DNA of 64,000 nt from Vibrio fluminensis. GTDB lineage: Bacteria > Pseudomonadota > Gammaproteobacteria > Enterobacterales > Vibrionaceae. The stretch lies in contig NZ_JADILO010000006.1 in assembly GCF_015278125.1 (NCBI RefSeq), positions 1-64,000 on the forward strand, in the 5' to 3' direction. This document shows, piece after piece, positions 37,989 through 47,422 of the stretch. The first letter of the stretch is position 1; every line of letters starts with the position of its first letter. The translations under genes and the position numbers were made by a program. A model generated the notes under the pieces. That model was not told the DNA's origin, made no database searches, and saw only the letters and a program-made list of their open reading frames with translations.

Positions 37989-38933
37989 TTAAATGTGGTT
38001 TCTTTGATGGGGTGAATCTAGGTCCAACTCAGGACCGAGAGGGACCACTTGAGTTGGGTTGATACCGGTATGGCTAAAGTAATAGTGGCGTTTAATATGA
38101 TAGAAATCGGTTGTCTGACGGATCCCTTCTATTTGATAGAGCTCTTTTAAGTAACCTTGCAAGTGGAGATAATCCGCAATTCGCTGCTTATTGCATTTAA
38201 AATGCCCAACATAAACGGCGTCAAAACGCACTAACGTGGTGAACAAACGCCAGTCAGCTTCGGTAATTTCATTACCTGCAAGAAAACGATGGGTCTCAAG
38301 ATGACGCTCTACTCTATCCAATGCCGCAAACAAGTTTTCATAGGCTTCTTCATACGCTTCTTGAGAAGTGGCAAAACCGCAGCGGTAAACGCCATTGTTA
38401 ATGTTAGGGTAGATAAAGTCGTTCCACTCATCGATTAGCGAACGCAAGTGCTCAGGGTAAAAATCAAGATTATTATCCGTCAGTTGGTTGAACTCACTGT
38501 TGAACATACGAATAATTTCAGAAGACTCATTGCTGACGATTGTGTTGTGCTTTTTATCCCACAAGACCGGCACCGTGACTCTACCAGTGTAATCGCCTTT
38601 CGCTTGAGTATAAATTTGATGCAGGCGCTTGTGACCAAACAGTGGTTCAGGTAAGCCCATTTGCCAGCCTTCAGCAAGCATATCAGGACACACTACTGTC
38701 ACATCAATATGCTCTTCAAGCCCCTTAAGGGAGCGAAAAATCAAAGTGCGGTGTGCCCACGGGCAAGCTAAAGAAACGTAGAGGTGATAGCGCCCACTCT
38801 CAGGCTGAAACTTGGCATCTGGTTTATTTTCAATCCAATCACGAAAACCCGCGTCTTCACGCACAAACTTGCCACCACTGGTTTTCGTTTCATACCAAAC
38901 ATCGTGCCATACGCCGTCAACTAACTTGCCCAT
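37989..38933 (-). CDS. Glutathionyl-hydroquinone reductase (YqjG/PcpF-type GST)
   Basis: 314-residue Xi-class glutathione transferase. The catalytic cysteine is C57 in LACPWAHRTLIF, a CPWA motif diagnostic of glutathionyl-hydroquinone reductases, and the N-terminal RDWIENKPDAKFQPESGRYH matches the family. The C-terminal helical domain has NEITEADWRLFTTLVRFD. It reduces glutathionyl-(hydro)quinones in the cytoplasm. Single gene with its own terminator. Confidence 0.93.
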   Translation of the reverse strand: MGKLVDGVWHDVWYETKTSGGKFVREDAGFRDWIENKPDAKFQPESGRYHLYVSLACPWAHRTLIFRSLKGLEEHIDVTVVCPDMLAEGWQMGLPEPLFGHKRLHQIYTQAKGDYTGRVTVPVLWDKKHNTIVSNESSEIIRMFNSEFNQLTDNNLDFYPEHLRSLIDEWNDFIYPNINNGVYRCGFATSQEAYEEAYENLFAALDRVERHLETHRFLAGNEITEADWRLFTTLVRFDAVYVGHFKCNKQRIADYLHLQGYLKELYQIEGIRQTTDFYHIKRHYYFSHTGINPTQVVPLGPELDLDSPHQRNHI

Positions 38934-39035
38934 AACCGTCTCCCCTTAAGTGTTTTGATTAGTATAAAGGCTAGCGTGTGCGAGTTAAGCAGAATAAGTT
39001 GCACAACACATTCAAAATTTTCTAACGAAACAAAA

Positions 39036-39059
39036 AAACGCCCAACAAAGTGGGCGTTT
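39036..39059 (-). terminator. Terminator after deacetylase gene
   Basis: AAACGCCCA pairs with TGGGCGTTT, followed on the minus strand by a run of seven T. Confidence 0.85.
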
Positions 39060-39064
39060 CAATA

Positions 39065-40099
39065 TCAGCTCATAAAGCCATCAAGCACGGCAACCGTATT
39101 ATAACCGAGGTCATCAACAGCATAGCCACCTTCAAACACAAAGAGTGTTGGGATGCCTAATTGCCCCAATTGGGTACCAATTGCTTGGTAATCCGCACGT
39201 TTTAGCTTGAAGTAGCTAATTGGGTCATGCTCGTAAGTATCCATCCCCAAAGAAATGACTAATGCCTGAGCACCAAAAGCTTTGATCTTGTTCAATGCTG
39301 TGTGCAAAGCAGGCTCATAAAGCGACCAGTCTGTTTTGCCTTGTGGCAATGGTAAGTTAAGGTTGTAGCCTTTACCTTTCCCCTCGCCTACTTCATCAGC
39401 AAAACCTAAATAGTGCGGGTAGTCGTAATCTGGGTCACCGTGAATCGAAACAAACAGCACATCATCACGATCATAAAAGATGCTTTGCGTACCATTACCG
39501 TGGTGGTAATCCAAATCTAGAATCGCCACTTTATCTTTACCATTGCGACGTAAAGACTCTGCCGCAATTGCAGCATTGTTGATGTAGCAATAACCACCCA
39601 TCATGTCAGGAGCAGCGTGGTGACCCGGTGGACGACACAGCGCAAAAGCAGAGTGCTCGCCGTTAATCAGCAGCTCAGCACCGGTTAATGCGCAATCAGA
39701 TGCGGCTTCAATCGCTTGCCAACTGGTTTTGGTGATCGCAGCGGTCATGTCAAAGCTGTAATAACCTAGCTTGCCTTCAATATCCTTTGGAATGCGATGG
39801 CGCAGGTAACGCGGGCTCACGAAACAGTAAGGAGAAGCATCATGTTCACTACCAAAGCGCTCTTCCCACTCAGACCATGCCGACTGTAAAAACTCAACAT
39901 AATCTTCAGTATGTACCCATTGCATCGGGCGCGTGCCATAACTTTTCGGTTCACACACCGTAAAGCCACCATGCTCTTGCAAAGCATTCAGTACCATATC
40001 TGCACGCTCTGGCTTTTCGAAACACGGTGTTGGTTCACCTGACAGGAACTCATACTTAACGCGATGAAGACGTTGTTTTTCGGTATAAATGACTTTCAC
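39065..40099 (-). CDS. Acetylpolyamine amidohydrolase (HDAC-like)
   Basis: 344-residue zinc amidohydrolase of the histone-deacetylase superfamily. The likely zinc ligands are D197 and H199 (LDLDYHHGNG) and D287 (LGMDTYEHD). The catalytic His pair is H160-H161 (RPPGHHA) and the transition-state Tyr is Y326 (EGGYAVDD). Bacterial members closest in layout remove acetyl groups from acetylputrescine, acetylcadaverine or acetylspermidine. The start is GTG, sharing one base with the stop of the upstream polyamine-binding protein (TAGTG), so the two are translationally coupled. Confidence 0.88.
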   Translation of the reverse strand: MKVIYTEKQRLHRVKYEFLSGEPTPCFEKPERADMVLNALQEHGGFTVCEPKSYGTRPMQWVHTEDYVEFLQSAWSEWEERFGSEHDASPYCFVSPRYLRHRIPKDIEGKLGYYSFDMTAAITKTSWQAIEAASDCALTGAELLINGEHSAFALCRPPGHHAAPDMMGGYCYINNAAIAAESLRRNGKDKVAILDLDYHHGNGTQSIFYDRDDVLFVSIHGDPDYDYPHYLGFADEVGEGKGKGYNLNLPLPQGKTDWSLYEPALHTALNKIKAFGAQALVISLGMDTYEHDPISYFKLKRADYQAIGTQLGQLGIPTLFVFEGGYAVDDLGYNTVAVLDGFMS

Positions 40100-41127
40100 T
40101 ATTTCTTTAGCTCCATCCAGTAGCGCTCGTATTGGCTTACCGCCTCACCAACGCTACCTAAAAATTGACCTTTTTGTTTTACGTCTGCCGGTGGGAAAAT
40201 GATTTGGCTATCACGAATTTGTGGTGGCAAAAACTCTAGCGCCTGCAGGTTCGGTACTGCATAACCAATCTCTTTTACGATAGTGGCTTGGTTTTCTGGC
40301 TCAAGCAAAAAGTTAATAAACTGATAAGCCGCTTGTTTGTTCTCTGCGTGCTTTGGAATGACAATATTGTCCATCCAGAAGATGGCCCCTTCAGAAGGAT
40401 ATACGAAACGAATTGAAGGGTTTTCGTTTTGTGCTCGGTATGCCGTACCATTCCACTGCATGCCCACATTCACTTCACCGGTGACCAGCGGTACATGCGG
40501 CGCATCTGAGTTGAATACGGTTACATTCGGTTTGATTTTCTGTAAACGTTCGAAAGCCTGTTTCAGTTCTGCGGCATCTTGAGAGTTTACACTATGACCA
40601 TCAATCATCAGTGCCATGCCCATCACGTCACGAACATCATCGGTAAGCAATAATTGCCCAGCGTACTCGCTGTTCCAAAGATCTGCCCAGCTTTTTAAGT
40701 GGCTACCCTCAATAACATCCGCATTATACGCAATCGCAGTACTGCCCCACATGTATGGTAGTGAGTAGTTATTATTAGGGTCAAAACTTTGGTTCAAGAT
40801 AGTCGAATCTAACTCGGCAAACTGCTTGATTTTGGATTTATCAAGTTTGTGCAACAAGCCATCATTCGCAAGCTTACTCACGTAGTAAGTCGATGGGACC
40901 ACCACATCAAAACCCTTACCATTAAGCAATTTTAGCTTAGCGTACATGGTTTCGTTACTTTCAAAAGTTGCGTAGTTGACTTTAATACCCGTTTGCTCGG
41001 TAAAGTCTTCGATAATCGATTGAGGTAGGTATTCAGACCAGTTGTAAACATTCAGAGTGGTTGAAGCAAATACTGGAGATGATGCGATAAGGCCAAAAGC
41101 GGCTACTGAAACAAGTGATTTTTTCAT
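40099..41127 (-). CDS. Periplasmic polyamine-binding protein (PotD/PotF-type)
   Basis: 342 residues with a Sec signal (MKKSLVSVAAFGLIASSPVFA). The mature start TLNVYNWSEYLPQSIIEDF is the hallmark of spermidine/putrescine-binding proteins, with WNGTAYRAQ and AIFWMDNIVIPKHAENK later, as in PotD and PotF. No permease or ATPase lies beside it, so it must use a remote PotABC-type transporter or be an orphan receptor. Pairing with a polyamine deacetylase points to acetylated polyamine scavenging. Confidence 0.88.
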   Translation of the reverse strand: MKKSLVSVAAFGLIASSPVFASTTLNVYNWSEYLPQSIIEDFTEQTGIKVNYATFESNETMYAKLKLLNGKGFDVVVPSTYYVSKLANDGLLHKLDKSKIKQFAELDSTILNQSFDPNNNYSLPYMWGSTAIAYNADVIEGSHLKSWADLWNSEYAGQLLLTDDVRDVMGMALMIDGHSVNSQDAAELKQAFERLQKIKPNVTVFNSDAPHVPLVTGEVNVGMQWNGTAYRAQNENPSIRFVYPSEGAIFWMDNIVIPKHAENKQAAYQFINFLLEPENQATIVKEIGYAVPNLQALEFLPPQIRDSQIIFPPADVKQKGQFLGSVGEAVSQYERYWMELKK

Positions 41128-41282
41128 TTTACGTTAACATACTATCAATGTGTCATGACGCAGGATTACGCCGAGCAGCATTAGATAGTATGCAAACGAT
41201 TAATTCAACAAAACGATGGTGAATCTGTCTGATATTAATCAATTTTTATTGCAATTCGTCTATAAAGCTAGCAAATAAAAAA

Positions 41283-41308
41283 AGCGCGGCTTATGAATCA
41301 ACCGCGCT
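41283..41308 (-). terminator. opp operon terminator
   Basis: AGCGCGG and CCGCGCT form a stem around a 12-nt loop; seven T residues follow on the minus strand. It lies after oppF. Confidence 0.8.
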
Positions 41309-41333
41309 CTGGCCTGTCACAGGCTGAATAAGA

Positions 41334-42326
41334 TTAAATGCTGACGTTTAAGCAAGATACTGCATGAACATCAGAGCCTTGGATAGTCGGTTTAGTTTGT
41401 GCGCAAGATTGCGTCGCTTCAGGGCAACGAGTGCGGAATACACAACCAGAAGGTGGATTAATTGGTGATGGCAAATCGCCCTCCAACATCTGAATCGTCT
41501 TCTTACGCTCAATCGCCGGGTCAGGAATTGGCACCGCAGACATCAACGCACGCGTATATGGATGTTTAGGATCCGCAAATAACGCTTCCGATTCACCTAG
41601 CTCAACTGCATTGCCCAAGTACATCACCAATACACGATCCGAAATATGCTTAACCACTGACAAATCGTGAGCAATAAAGACCAAAGATAGACCTAGCTCT
41701 TTTTGCAGTTCTTTAAGTAAGTTAACCACTTGAGCTTGAATCGATACATCAAGAGCAGATACCGGTTCATCACAAATGATCATCTTAGGTTTTAAGATCA
41801 ACGCGCGCGCAATACCAATACGCTGACACTGGCCACCAGAGAATTCGTGTGGGTAGCGGTTAATCACGTTCGGTAGTAGGCCCACCTTGGTCATCATCTC
41901 TTTAACACGATCTTTCACTTCTTGCTTAGAAAGCTCTGGGTAAAAAGTCTCCAAAGGTTCAGCAATGATATCGCCTACCGTCATACGTGGGTTCAATGAT
42001 GCCAACGGGTCTTGGAAGATCATTTGAATCTCTTTACGAGTTTCACGGCGTTGAACGTCCTTCATTTTGGTTAGGTCTTGACCTAACCAAACAACTTCAC
42101 CATCCGTTGCTTCAACCAGACCAATAATCGCGCGTGCAAACGTTGACTTGCCACAACCCGACTCGCCAACCACACCTAGAGTCTCGCCTTCAAATAGGCG
42201 CACGTTCACACCATCTACCGCTTTAAGGTTTGATGGTTTGCTCCAAGGCCAAGCAGACTTAGCGGCAATGCTAAAGTGAACTTTCAGCTCTTTTACATCT
42301 AGCAGTAATTTTTTATCGATACTCAT
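41334..42326 (-). CDS. oppF: Oligopeptide ABC transporter ATPase OppF
   Basis: 330 residues from the ATG at 42326, which overlaps the oppD stop (ATGA). Walker A GESGCGKSTFARAI, Q-loop MIFQDPLASLNPRMT, signature FSGGQCQRIGIARAL and Walker B MIICDEPVSALD are intact. The C-terminal oligopeptide-transporter extension has a cysteine motif (CVFRTRCPEATQSC), which in some family members binds a [4Fe-4S] cluster. The longer frame to 42344 adds six residues inside oppD and is less likely. Confidence 0.94.
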   Translation of the reverse strand: MSIDKKLLLDVKELKVHFSIAAKSAWPWSKPSNLKAVDGVNVRLFEGETLGVVGESGCGKSTFARAIIGLVEATDGEVVWLGQDLTKMKDVQRRETRKEIQMIFQDPLASLNPRMTVGDIIAEPLETFYPELSKQEVKDRVKEMMTKVGLLPNVINRYPHEFSGGQCQRIGIARALILKPKMIICDEPVSALDVSIQAQVVNLLKELQKELGLSLVFIAHDLSVVKHISDRVLVMYLGNAVELGESEALFADPKHPYTRALMSAVPIPDPAIERKKTIQMLEGDLPSPINPPSGCVFRTRCPEATQSCAQTKPTIQGSDVHAVSCLNVSI

Positions 42327-43297
42327 TTGCTCCAAGCCTCCCATTCAGAAAAACAAGCACGTTGGCGACCATCACCAAATGGCAACAGAGTTGGCGCTTC
42401 ACGCTTACAACGATCCAAGGCACGATGACAGCGCTCTTGGTATGGGCAACCAGGTGGCAAACGCAATAGGTTTGGTGGGTTGCCTGGAATGGTAGGTAGA
42501 ATTTCACCTTCGGTATCCAAACGAGGAATCGCTTTTAATAAACCTTCCGCGTAAGGGTGGCTTGGTTTGTAGAAAATTTCGTCTACTGTGCCGTACTCCA
42601 TGGTACGTCCAGCATACATCACAAGTACTTTGTCACATGAGCCCGCAACCACACCCAAATCGTGAGTGATCATGATGATAGCCGTGTTGAATTCGCGTTT
42701 TAGCTCATTCAACAAATCCATAATTTGCGCCTGAACGGTAACATCTAGTGCGGTGGTTGGTTCATCTGCAATCAGCAGTTTCGGGCGACATAACAGCGCC
42801 ATCGCGATCATTACACGCTGACGCATACCGCCTGAAAACTCATGCGGGTACATAGTGATACGCTTACGCGCTTCTGGAATTTTTACCGCTTCCAGCATGC
42901 GCACTGACTCTTCAAATGCTTCTGCTTTACCCATGCCTTTGTGCAGCATTAACACTTCCATTAGCTGATCACTAACTTTCATGTATGGGTTTAACGAAGT
43001 CATTGGGTCTTGGAAGATCATCGCAATCTGTTCAGCACGAACTTTGTTGAGTTCTTTTTCCGGCAGATTGAGGATCTCTTTACCTTCAAACTTAGCGCTA
43101 CCAGAGATCTTACCGTTTTTAGCCAGCAGACCCATGATAGAGAAAACCGTTTGTGATTTACCTGAACCTGACTCACCAACGATACCTAAAGTTTCGCCTT
43201 GGTTTAGAGAGAAATTCAAATCGTTTACTGCGGTTACGATCCCATCTTGAGTGGTGAATTCGACGCGCAGATCTTTGACATCTAATAAGCTCATCAT
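42323..43297 (-). CDS. oppD: Oligopeptide ABC transporter ATPase OppD
   Basis: 324 residues: Walker A GESGSGKSQTVFSI, Q-loop MIFQDPMTSLNPYMK, signature FSGGMRQRVMIAMAL, Walker B LLIADEPTTALD, then the C-terminal LRLPPGCPYQERCHRALDRC cysteine motif. It forms a heterodimer with OppF. AAGGAAG precedes the paired ATGs at 43297 and 43294. Confidence 0.95.
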   Translation of the reverse strand: MMSLLDVKDLRVEFTTQDGIVTAVNDLNFSLNQGETLGIVGESGSGKSQTVFSIMGLLAKNGKISGSAKFEGKEILNLPEKELNKVRAEQIAMIFQDPMTSLNPYMKVSDQLMEVLMLHKGMGKAEAFEESVRMLEAVKIPEARKRITMYPHEFSGGMRQRVMIAMALLCRPKLLIADEPTTALDVTVQAQIMDLLNELKREFNTAIIMITHDLGVVAGSCDKVLVMYAGRTMEYGTVDEIFYKPSHPYAEGLLKAIPRLDTEGEILPTIPGNPPNLLRLPPGCPYQERCHRALDRCKREAPTLLPFGDGRQRACFSEWEAWSK

Positions 43298-43320
43298 TGC
43301 TTCCTTAATCTTTATTTTAA

Positions 43321-44229
43321 TTATCTGTCTTTTGGATCAAGCGCATCGCGCAAGCCGTCACCTACATAGTTGAAGCAGAATAGCGTCACAACCATAAACA
43401 GAGCAGGGAAAGCCAACTGCCAGATTGCTACTTCCATTGTCTGTGCACCTTCTTGTAAAAGCGCGCCCCAACTTGTCATAGGCTCTTGAACACCAAGACC
43501 AAGGAATGAAAGGAAAGATTCAGTCAAAATCATACTTGGAATAAGCAGCGTTGAGTAAACCGCAACAATACCCAATACGTTTGGCACGATATGACGAGTG
43601 ATGATCTTCCAATTACTTACACCAGAAACGTGTGCCGCTTCGATAAACTCTTTGCTGCGTAAGCTGAGTGTTTGACCACGTACAATACGCGCCATATCTA
43701 GCCATGCAATCGCACCGATTGCGACGAAAATCAGTACGATATTACGACCGAAGAACGTCACTAGCACGATAACTAAGAACATAAACGGTACAGCGTATAA
43801 TATCTCTAGAATACGCATCATAATGCGGTCAACTTTACCGCCGATAAAGCCAGAAGCCGCACCGTAAAGCGTACCAATCAATACCGCTACTAACGCGCCC
43901 ATTACGCCAACCATCAATGAAATACGACCACCAATGAGAGTACGTACGTACAAGTCGCGACCAAGCGAATCGGTACCAAACCAGTGTTCAGCATTTGGGC
44001 CTACGTGCATTGCGTACCAATCAGTATCATCAAAAGCATACGGCGCCACCATTGGCAGAAAAATCACAGCCAATGTCATAAGCGTTAGAATAAACAAGCT
44101 CACCATCGCCGCTTTATTGCGCATAAAACGGATGCGTGCATCTTGCCACAAACTACGACCTTCGATTTCTAGGTTCTCTGAGAATTTCTCGATCGCTTCA
44201 AGGTTTTCTTTTTTCGTTAACATAACCAT
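43321..44229 (-). CDS. oppC: Oligopeptide ABC transporter permease OppC
   Basis: 302-residue inner-membrane permease. The N-terminal cytoplasmic tail (EGRSLWQDARIRFMRNKAAM) is followed by six membrane segments. DTDWYAMHVGPNAEHWFGTDSLGRD is the usual OppC periplasmic motif region, and the EAA loop reads EAAHVSGVSNWKIITRHIVPN. A second ATG at 44223 is an alternative start. Confidence 0.95.
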   Translation of the reverse strand: MVMLTKKENLEAIEKFSENLEIEGRSLWQDARIRFMRNKAAMVSLFILTLMTLAVIFLPMVAPYAFDDTDWYAMHVGPNAEHWFGTDSLGRDLYVRTLIGGRISLMVGVMGALVAVLIGTLYGAASGFIGGKVDRIMMRILEILYAVPFMFLVIVLVTFFGRNIVLIFVAIGAIAWLDMARIVRGQTLSLRSKEFIEAAHVSGVSNWKIITRHIVPNVLGIVAVYSTLLIPSMILTESFLSFLGLGVQEPMTSWGALLQEGAQTMEVAIWQLAFPALFMVVTLFCFNYVGDGLRDALDPKDR

Positions 44230-44238
44230 ACGTCCCTG

Positions 44239-45159
44239 TTAGTAGCGAATCTTCGGATCGATCATAGCTAGTAAGATATCAACGACAGCGTTGAACAAGA
44301 TGAATAGGAAACCAATCAAAATGGTTACACCCATTACTAGCGAGTAGTCGCGGTTAAAGGCAGCGTTAACAAACAGCTTACCAATACCAGGCAGACCGAA
44401 AATGGTCTCGACCACAACCGAACCGGTGATGATGCCAACAAAGGCTGGGCCCATGTATGACACAACAGGAAGCAAAGCAGGCTTTAGTGCATGTTTAATA
44501 ACGATGTAACGGTAACTTAATCCCTTAGCTCGAGCAGTACGAATGAAGTTACTGTTCAACGTTTCGATCATTGAGCCTCGCGTGATACGAGCAAACGTAG
44601 CCACGTAGAGTAGCGACATCGCGATAACGGGCAAAATCAGATACTGCCATGAACCATCAAGCCAACCACCCGCGGGCAGCCACTTTAAGTTAAGCGAGAA
44701 AATATAGATGAGTGCCGGAGCCAGCACGAATGAAGGCAACACTACCCCGAGCATTGCGGTCGACATAACGGCGTAATCAATCCAGGTATTTTGCCTTAAT
44801 GCCGCTATAGTCCCGACGGTTACCCCTAAGATAACAGTAAAGATAAATGCGATTGCACCCACTTTAGCAGAAACCGGCAGCGCCACTGAGATTAACTCAT
44901 TTACCGAGTAATCTAAGTATTTGAATGACGGTCCAAAGTCACCTTGGATAACATTGGTTAAGTATGTGAAGTATTGCTCTGACACTGGCTTATCTAAGCC
45001 GTATTTGGCTTCGATATTCGCCATTACTTCAGGTGGTAAAGGACGCTCGCTCGAAAACGGATTACCCGGAGCGAAACGCATGAGAAAGAAAGATACGGTG
45101 ATCAAAACCAACATCGTTGGGATCGCCTCAAATATCCTTTTAGCGATGAATTTAAGCAT
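44239..45159 (-). CDS. oppB: Oligopeptide ABC transporter permease OppB
   Basis: 306 residues, six membrane segments. The N-terminal MLKFIAKRIFEAIPTMLVLI and RFAPGNPFSSERPLPPEV are OppB hallmarks, and the EAA loop is RTARAKGLSYRYIVIKHALK. It lies 103 bp after oppA across a stable hairpin and 9 bp before oppC. Confidence 0.95.
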   Translation of the reverse strand: MLKFIAKRIFEAIPTMLVLITVSFFLMRFAPGNPFSSERPLPPEVMANIEAKYGLDKPVSEQYFTYLTNVIQGDFGPSFKYLDYSVNELISVALPVSAKVGAIAFIFTVILGVTVGTIAALRQNTWIDYAVMSTAMLGVVLPSFVLAPALIYIFSLNLKWLPAGGWLDGSWQYLILPVIAMSLLYVATFARITRGSMIETLNSNFIRTARAKGLSYRYIVIKHALKPALLPVVSYMGPAFVGIITGSVVVETIFGLPGIGKLFVNAAFNRDYSLVMGVTILIGFLFILFNAVVDILLAMIDPKIRY

Positions 45160-45205
45160 AAACTCACTCTTTCAGTCTGTGACAATTAAATATAAGAAGA
45201 CCCTA

Positions 45206-45223
45206 CGCGTGATTTCTCACGCG
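45206..45223 (-). promoter_or_regulatory. mRNA hairpin between oppA and oppB
   Basis: CGCGTGA-TTTC-TCACGCG is a perfect 7-bp stem with tetraloop and no T-tract. Such hairpins between a binding-protein gene and its permease genes usually protect the 3' end of the upstream message and raise oppA over oppBCDF. Confidence 0.6.
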
Positions 45224-45262
45224 CAGCGTCATTATTGTTATAGTTCTATTTGTTTCGAGTCA

Positions 45263-46885
45263 TTACTCGATAATGTATAGATCTTTAGAGTAGATTTTCT
45301 CTTCTGGGTTGTTAGCTGGGAAGCCACCAACTTTTGGAGAAAGCAGACGTGATTTCACGTATTGGTAAATAGGCGCGATTGGCATATCTTTCGCCATCAA
45401 TTTCTCAGCTTCTGCATACAGCGCAGTACGCTCTGCTTCAGACTTAGAAGTGATCGCTTTTTCCATTAGATCATCGTACGCTTTGCTGTCGTAGTGGATA
45501 CCACCTGTCGTGTTACCACTCTTCATTAGTGTTAGGAAAGAAGACGCTTCATTGTAATCGCCACACCAACCCGCACGAGCCACTTGGAAGTCACCTGAGT
45601 CTTTCGTTGATAGGTATGTTTTCCACTCTTGGTTCTCAAGCGTTACGTTCACACCTAGAGATTTCTTCCACATAGAACCTAGCGCAACCGCTACTTTCTT
45701 GTGGTTTTCTGATGTGTTGTATAGTAGAGAGAAGTTAAGTGGGTTATCTTTGCCGTAGCCAGCTTCTTCAAGCAAACGTTGAGCTTCCGCATTACGTTCT
45801 TTTTGCGACATTTTGCCGTACATCGGCATTTCTGGCTCAAATCCCGCCGTAATTTCAGGCGTCAAGAAGTAAGCTGGTTTTTGACCTTGGCCCATGATCG
45901 CGTTCGCAACGATGTTGCGGTCAATCGTGTATGAGATTGCTTGACGCACACGAACATCATCAAACGGCGCTTTCTTAGTATTAAATAGGTAGTAGTAAGT
46001 ACATAGGTTGCCTACTACTGATACTGATTCTGGATGCTCTTTGGTTAGACGCTTGTAGTGCTCTAACGGTAGTTCGTTAGTAAAATCAATCTCACCCGCT
46101 AGGAAGCGGTTCATTTCCGATACTTGGTTTTCGATCGGCAAGAATGTCACTTTATTTAGAACAGTCTTATCATCATTCCAGTATTGACCGTTACGCTTAA
46201 GAACAAGACGCTCGTTTACAACCCACTTATCTACAACAAACGCACCGTTACCAACGAAGTTTTCTGGTTTTGTCCATTGATCACCATACTTTTCAACTGT
46301 CGCCTTGTGCACTGGTTTAGTTGTAGTGTGTCCCATCATCATTACGAAGTAAGGCACTGCAGAATCTAGTTCTACCACTAAGGTGCGGTCATCTAGTGCT
46401 TTCACACCCAATGTAGACTTGTCTGCTTCACCAGCGATGATCGCTTTAGCGTTCTTCATCTTGGTGTATTCCATATACCAAGAGTAAGGAGACGCGGTAT
46501 TCGGATCAACTGCACGTTGGAAGCTGTAAACGAAATCTTCCGCGACAACAGGATCGCCATTAGACCATTTCGCATCTTCACGTAGGTAGAAAGTAAAAGT
46601 TTTGTTGTCAGAAGTTTCCCAACGCTCAGCAACACCAGGAATAGTATTACCATCAGCGTCTTGGCTCACCAGACCTTCTAGAAGATCACGAATAACATGT
46701 GATTCAGGTACACCTTGAGATTTGTGCGGGTCGATTGTCGCAACTTCAGTACCATTACCGCGAACGAGTTCTTGTTTATCGGCTAGTTTAACGCCAGCTG
46801 GAACTTCAGCGGCTAGAGTTGCAGTAGAGGCCATTGCCAGACCAGCACCTAGAAGAAGGGCTTGAGTGATTTTATTCTTATACAT
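45263..46885 (-). CDS. oppA: Oligopeptide-binding protein OppA
   Basis: Periplasmic peptide receptor of the Opp importer, family SBP_bac_5. From the ATG at 46885 (GGAG 8 nt upstream) it has 540 residues, with the signal peptide MYKNKITQALLLGAGLAMAS ending ATLAAE. Family motifs include EVATIDPHKSQGVPESHVIRDLLEGL, FYLREDAKWSNGDPVVAEDF and RAGWCGDYNEASSFL. An earlier ATG at 46918 would put 11 charged residues before the signal and is rejected. Confidence 0.96.
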   Translation of the reverse strand: MYKNKITQALLLGAGLAMASTATLAAEVPAGVKLADKQELVRGNGTEVATIDPHKSQGVPESHVIRDLLEGLVSQDADGNTIPGVAERWETSDNKTFTFYLREDAKWSNGDPVVAEDFVYSFQRAVDPNTASPYSWYMEYTKMKNAKAIIAGEADKSTLGVKALDDRTLVVELDSAVPYFVMMMGHTTTKPVHKATVEKYGDQWTKPENFVGNGAFVVDKWVVNERLVLKRNGQYWNDDKTVLNKVTFLPIENQVSEMNRFLAGEIDFTNELPLEHYKRLTKEHPESVSVVGNLCTYYYLFNTKKAPFDDVRVRQAISYTIDRNIVANAIMGQGQKPAYFLTPEITAGFEPEMPMYGKMSQKERNAEAQRLLEEAGYGKDNPLNFSLLYNTSENHKKVAVALGSMWKKSLGVNVTLENQEWKTYLSTKDSGDFQVARAGWCGDYNEASSFLTLMKSGNTTGGIHYDSKAYDDLMEKAITSKSEAERTALYAEAEKLMAKDMPIAPIYQYVKSRLLSPKVGGFPANNPEEKIYSKDLYIIE

Positions 46886-46956
46886 GCGTAAAACTCCAAG
46901 TTTTTTATTTGCATCCATGACTACTCTGTATGATTACTGAACGGCAGTGATTTAAA

Positions 46957-46972
46957 GTGACCTCGCTCACAT
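46957..46972. promoter_or_regulatory. Candidate CRP site upstream of oppA
   Basis: AGTGA-CCTCGC-TCACA matches the CRP consensus TGTGA-N6-TCACA at 9 of 10 positions and sits 72 bp before the oppA start. The spacing suits class I or II activation, depending on the unmapped transcription start. Confidence 0.55.
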
Positions 46973-47376
46973 TGTCAGCAGATTACTCTAAAAATATACA
47001 GATGTTGCGCACACATTATCAATCATCGAAGTGATTTGCCATTAAAATGTATTAAAAAAAAGAATAATTCTTCCCTTTTGATTAATAAACAGCAAATAAA
47101 TCCAACAATGATTAAATAGATAACATAATTAATGGCGATTAGTTAAACGGATAGCTTTAACTGCCAATTAATCTAAAAAGTTAACTTTTGCTAGCACGTT
47201 ATACCACATATAGGAATAATTAATTAACATTACCCTTACAACAAAGTACAGACATAACAGAATCAACAAGAATAGATTTTGCAATTGCGAAACGCATCAC
47301 ACGATAGATAAGTACCCTAAAACCCTCACCAGACCTCATCCCGAAACTTCGAATATTTAACATGCTTAAAAAACAA
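46973..47376. other. AT-rich opp upstream region
   Basis: About 400 bp of highly AT-rich DNA between the opp promoter area and the SDR terminator. No coding frame, tRNA or clear small RNA was seen. Several TTAATTAA-type tracts could bind H-NS or Lrp. Confidence 0.4.
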
Positions 47377-47402
47377 ACAACCCCCTACAAAGAGGGGGTT
47401 GT
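47377..47402 (-). terminator. Terminator after SDR gene
   Basis: ACAACCCCCT pairs with AGGGGGTTGT; TTGTTTTTT follows on the minus strand. Confidence 0.9.
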
Positions 47403-47422
47403 GACTTATAAACAACGTATCA

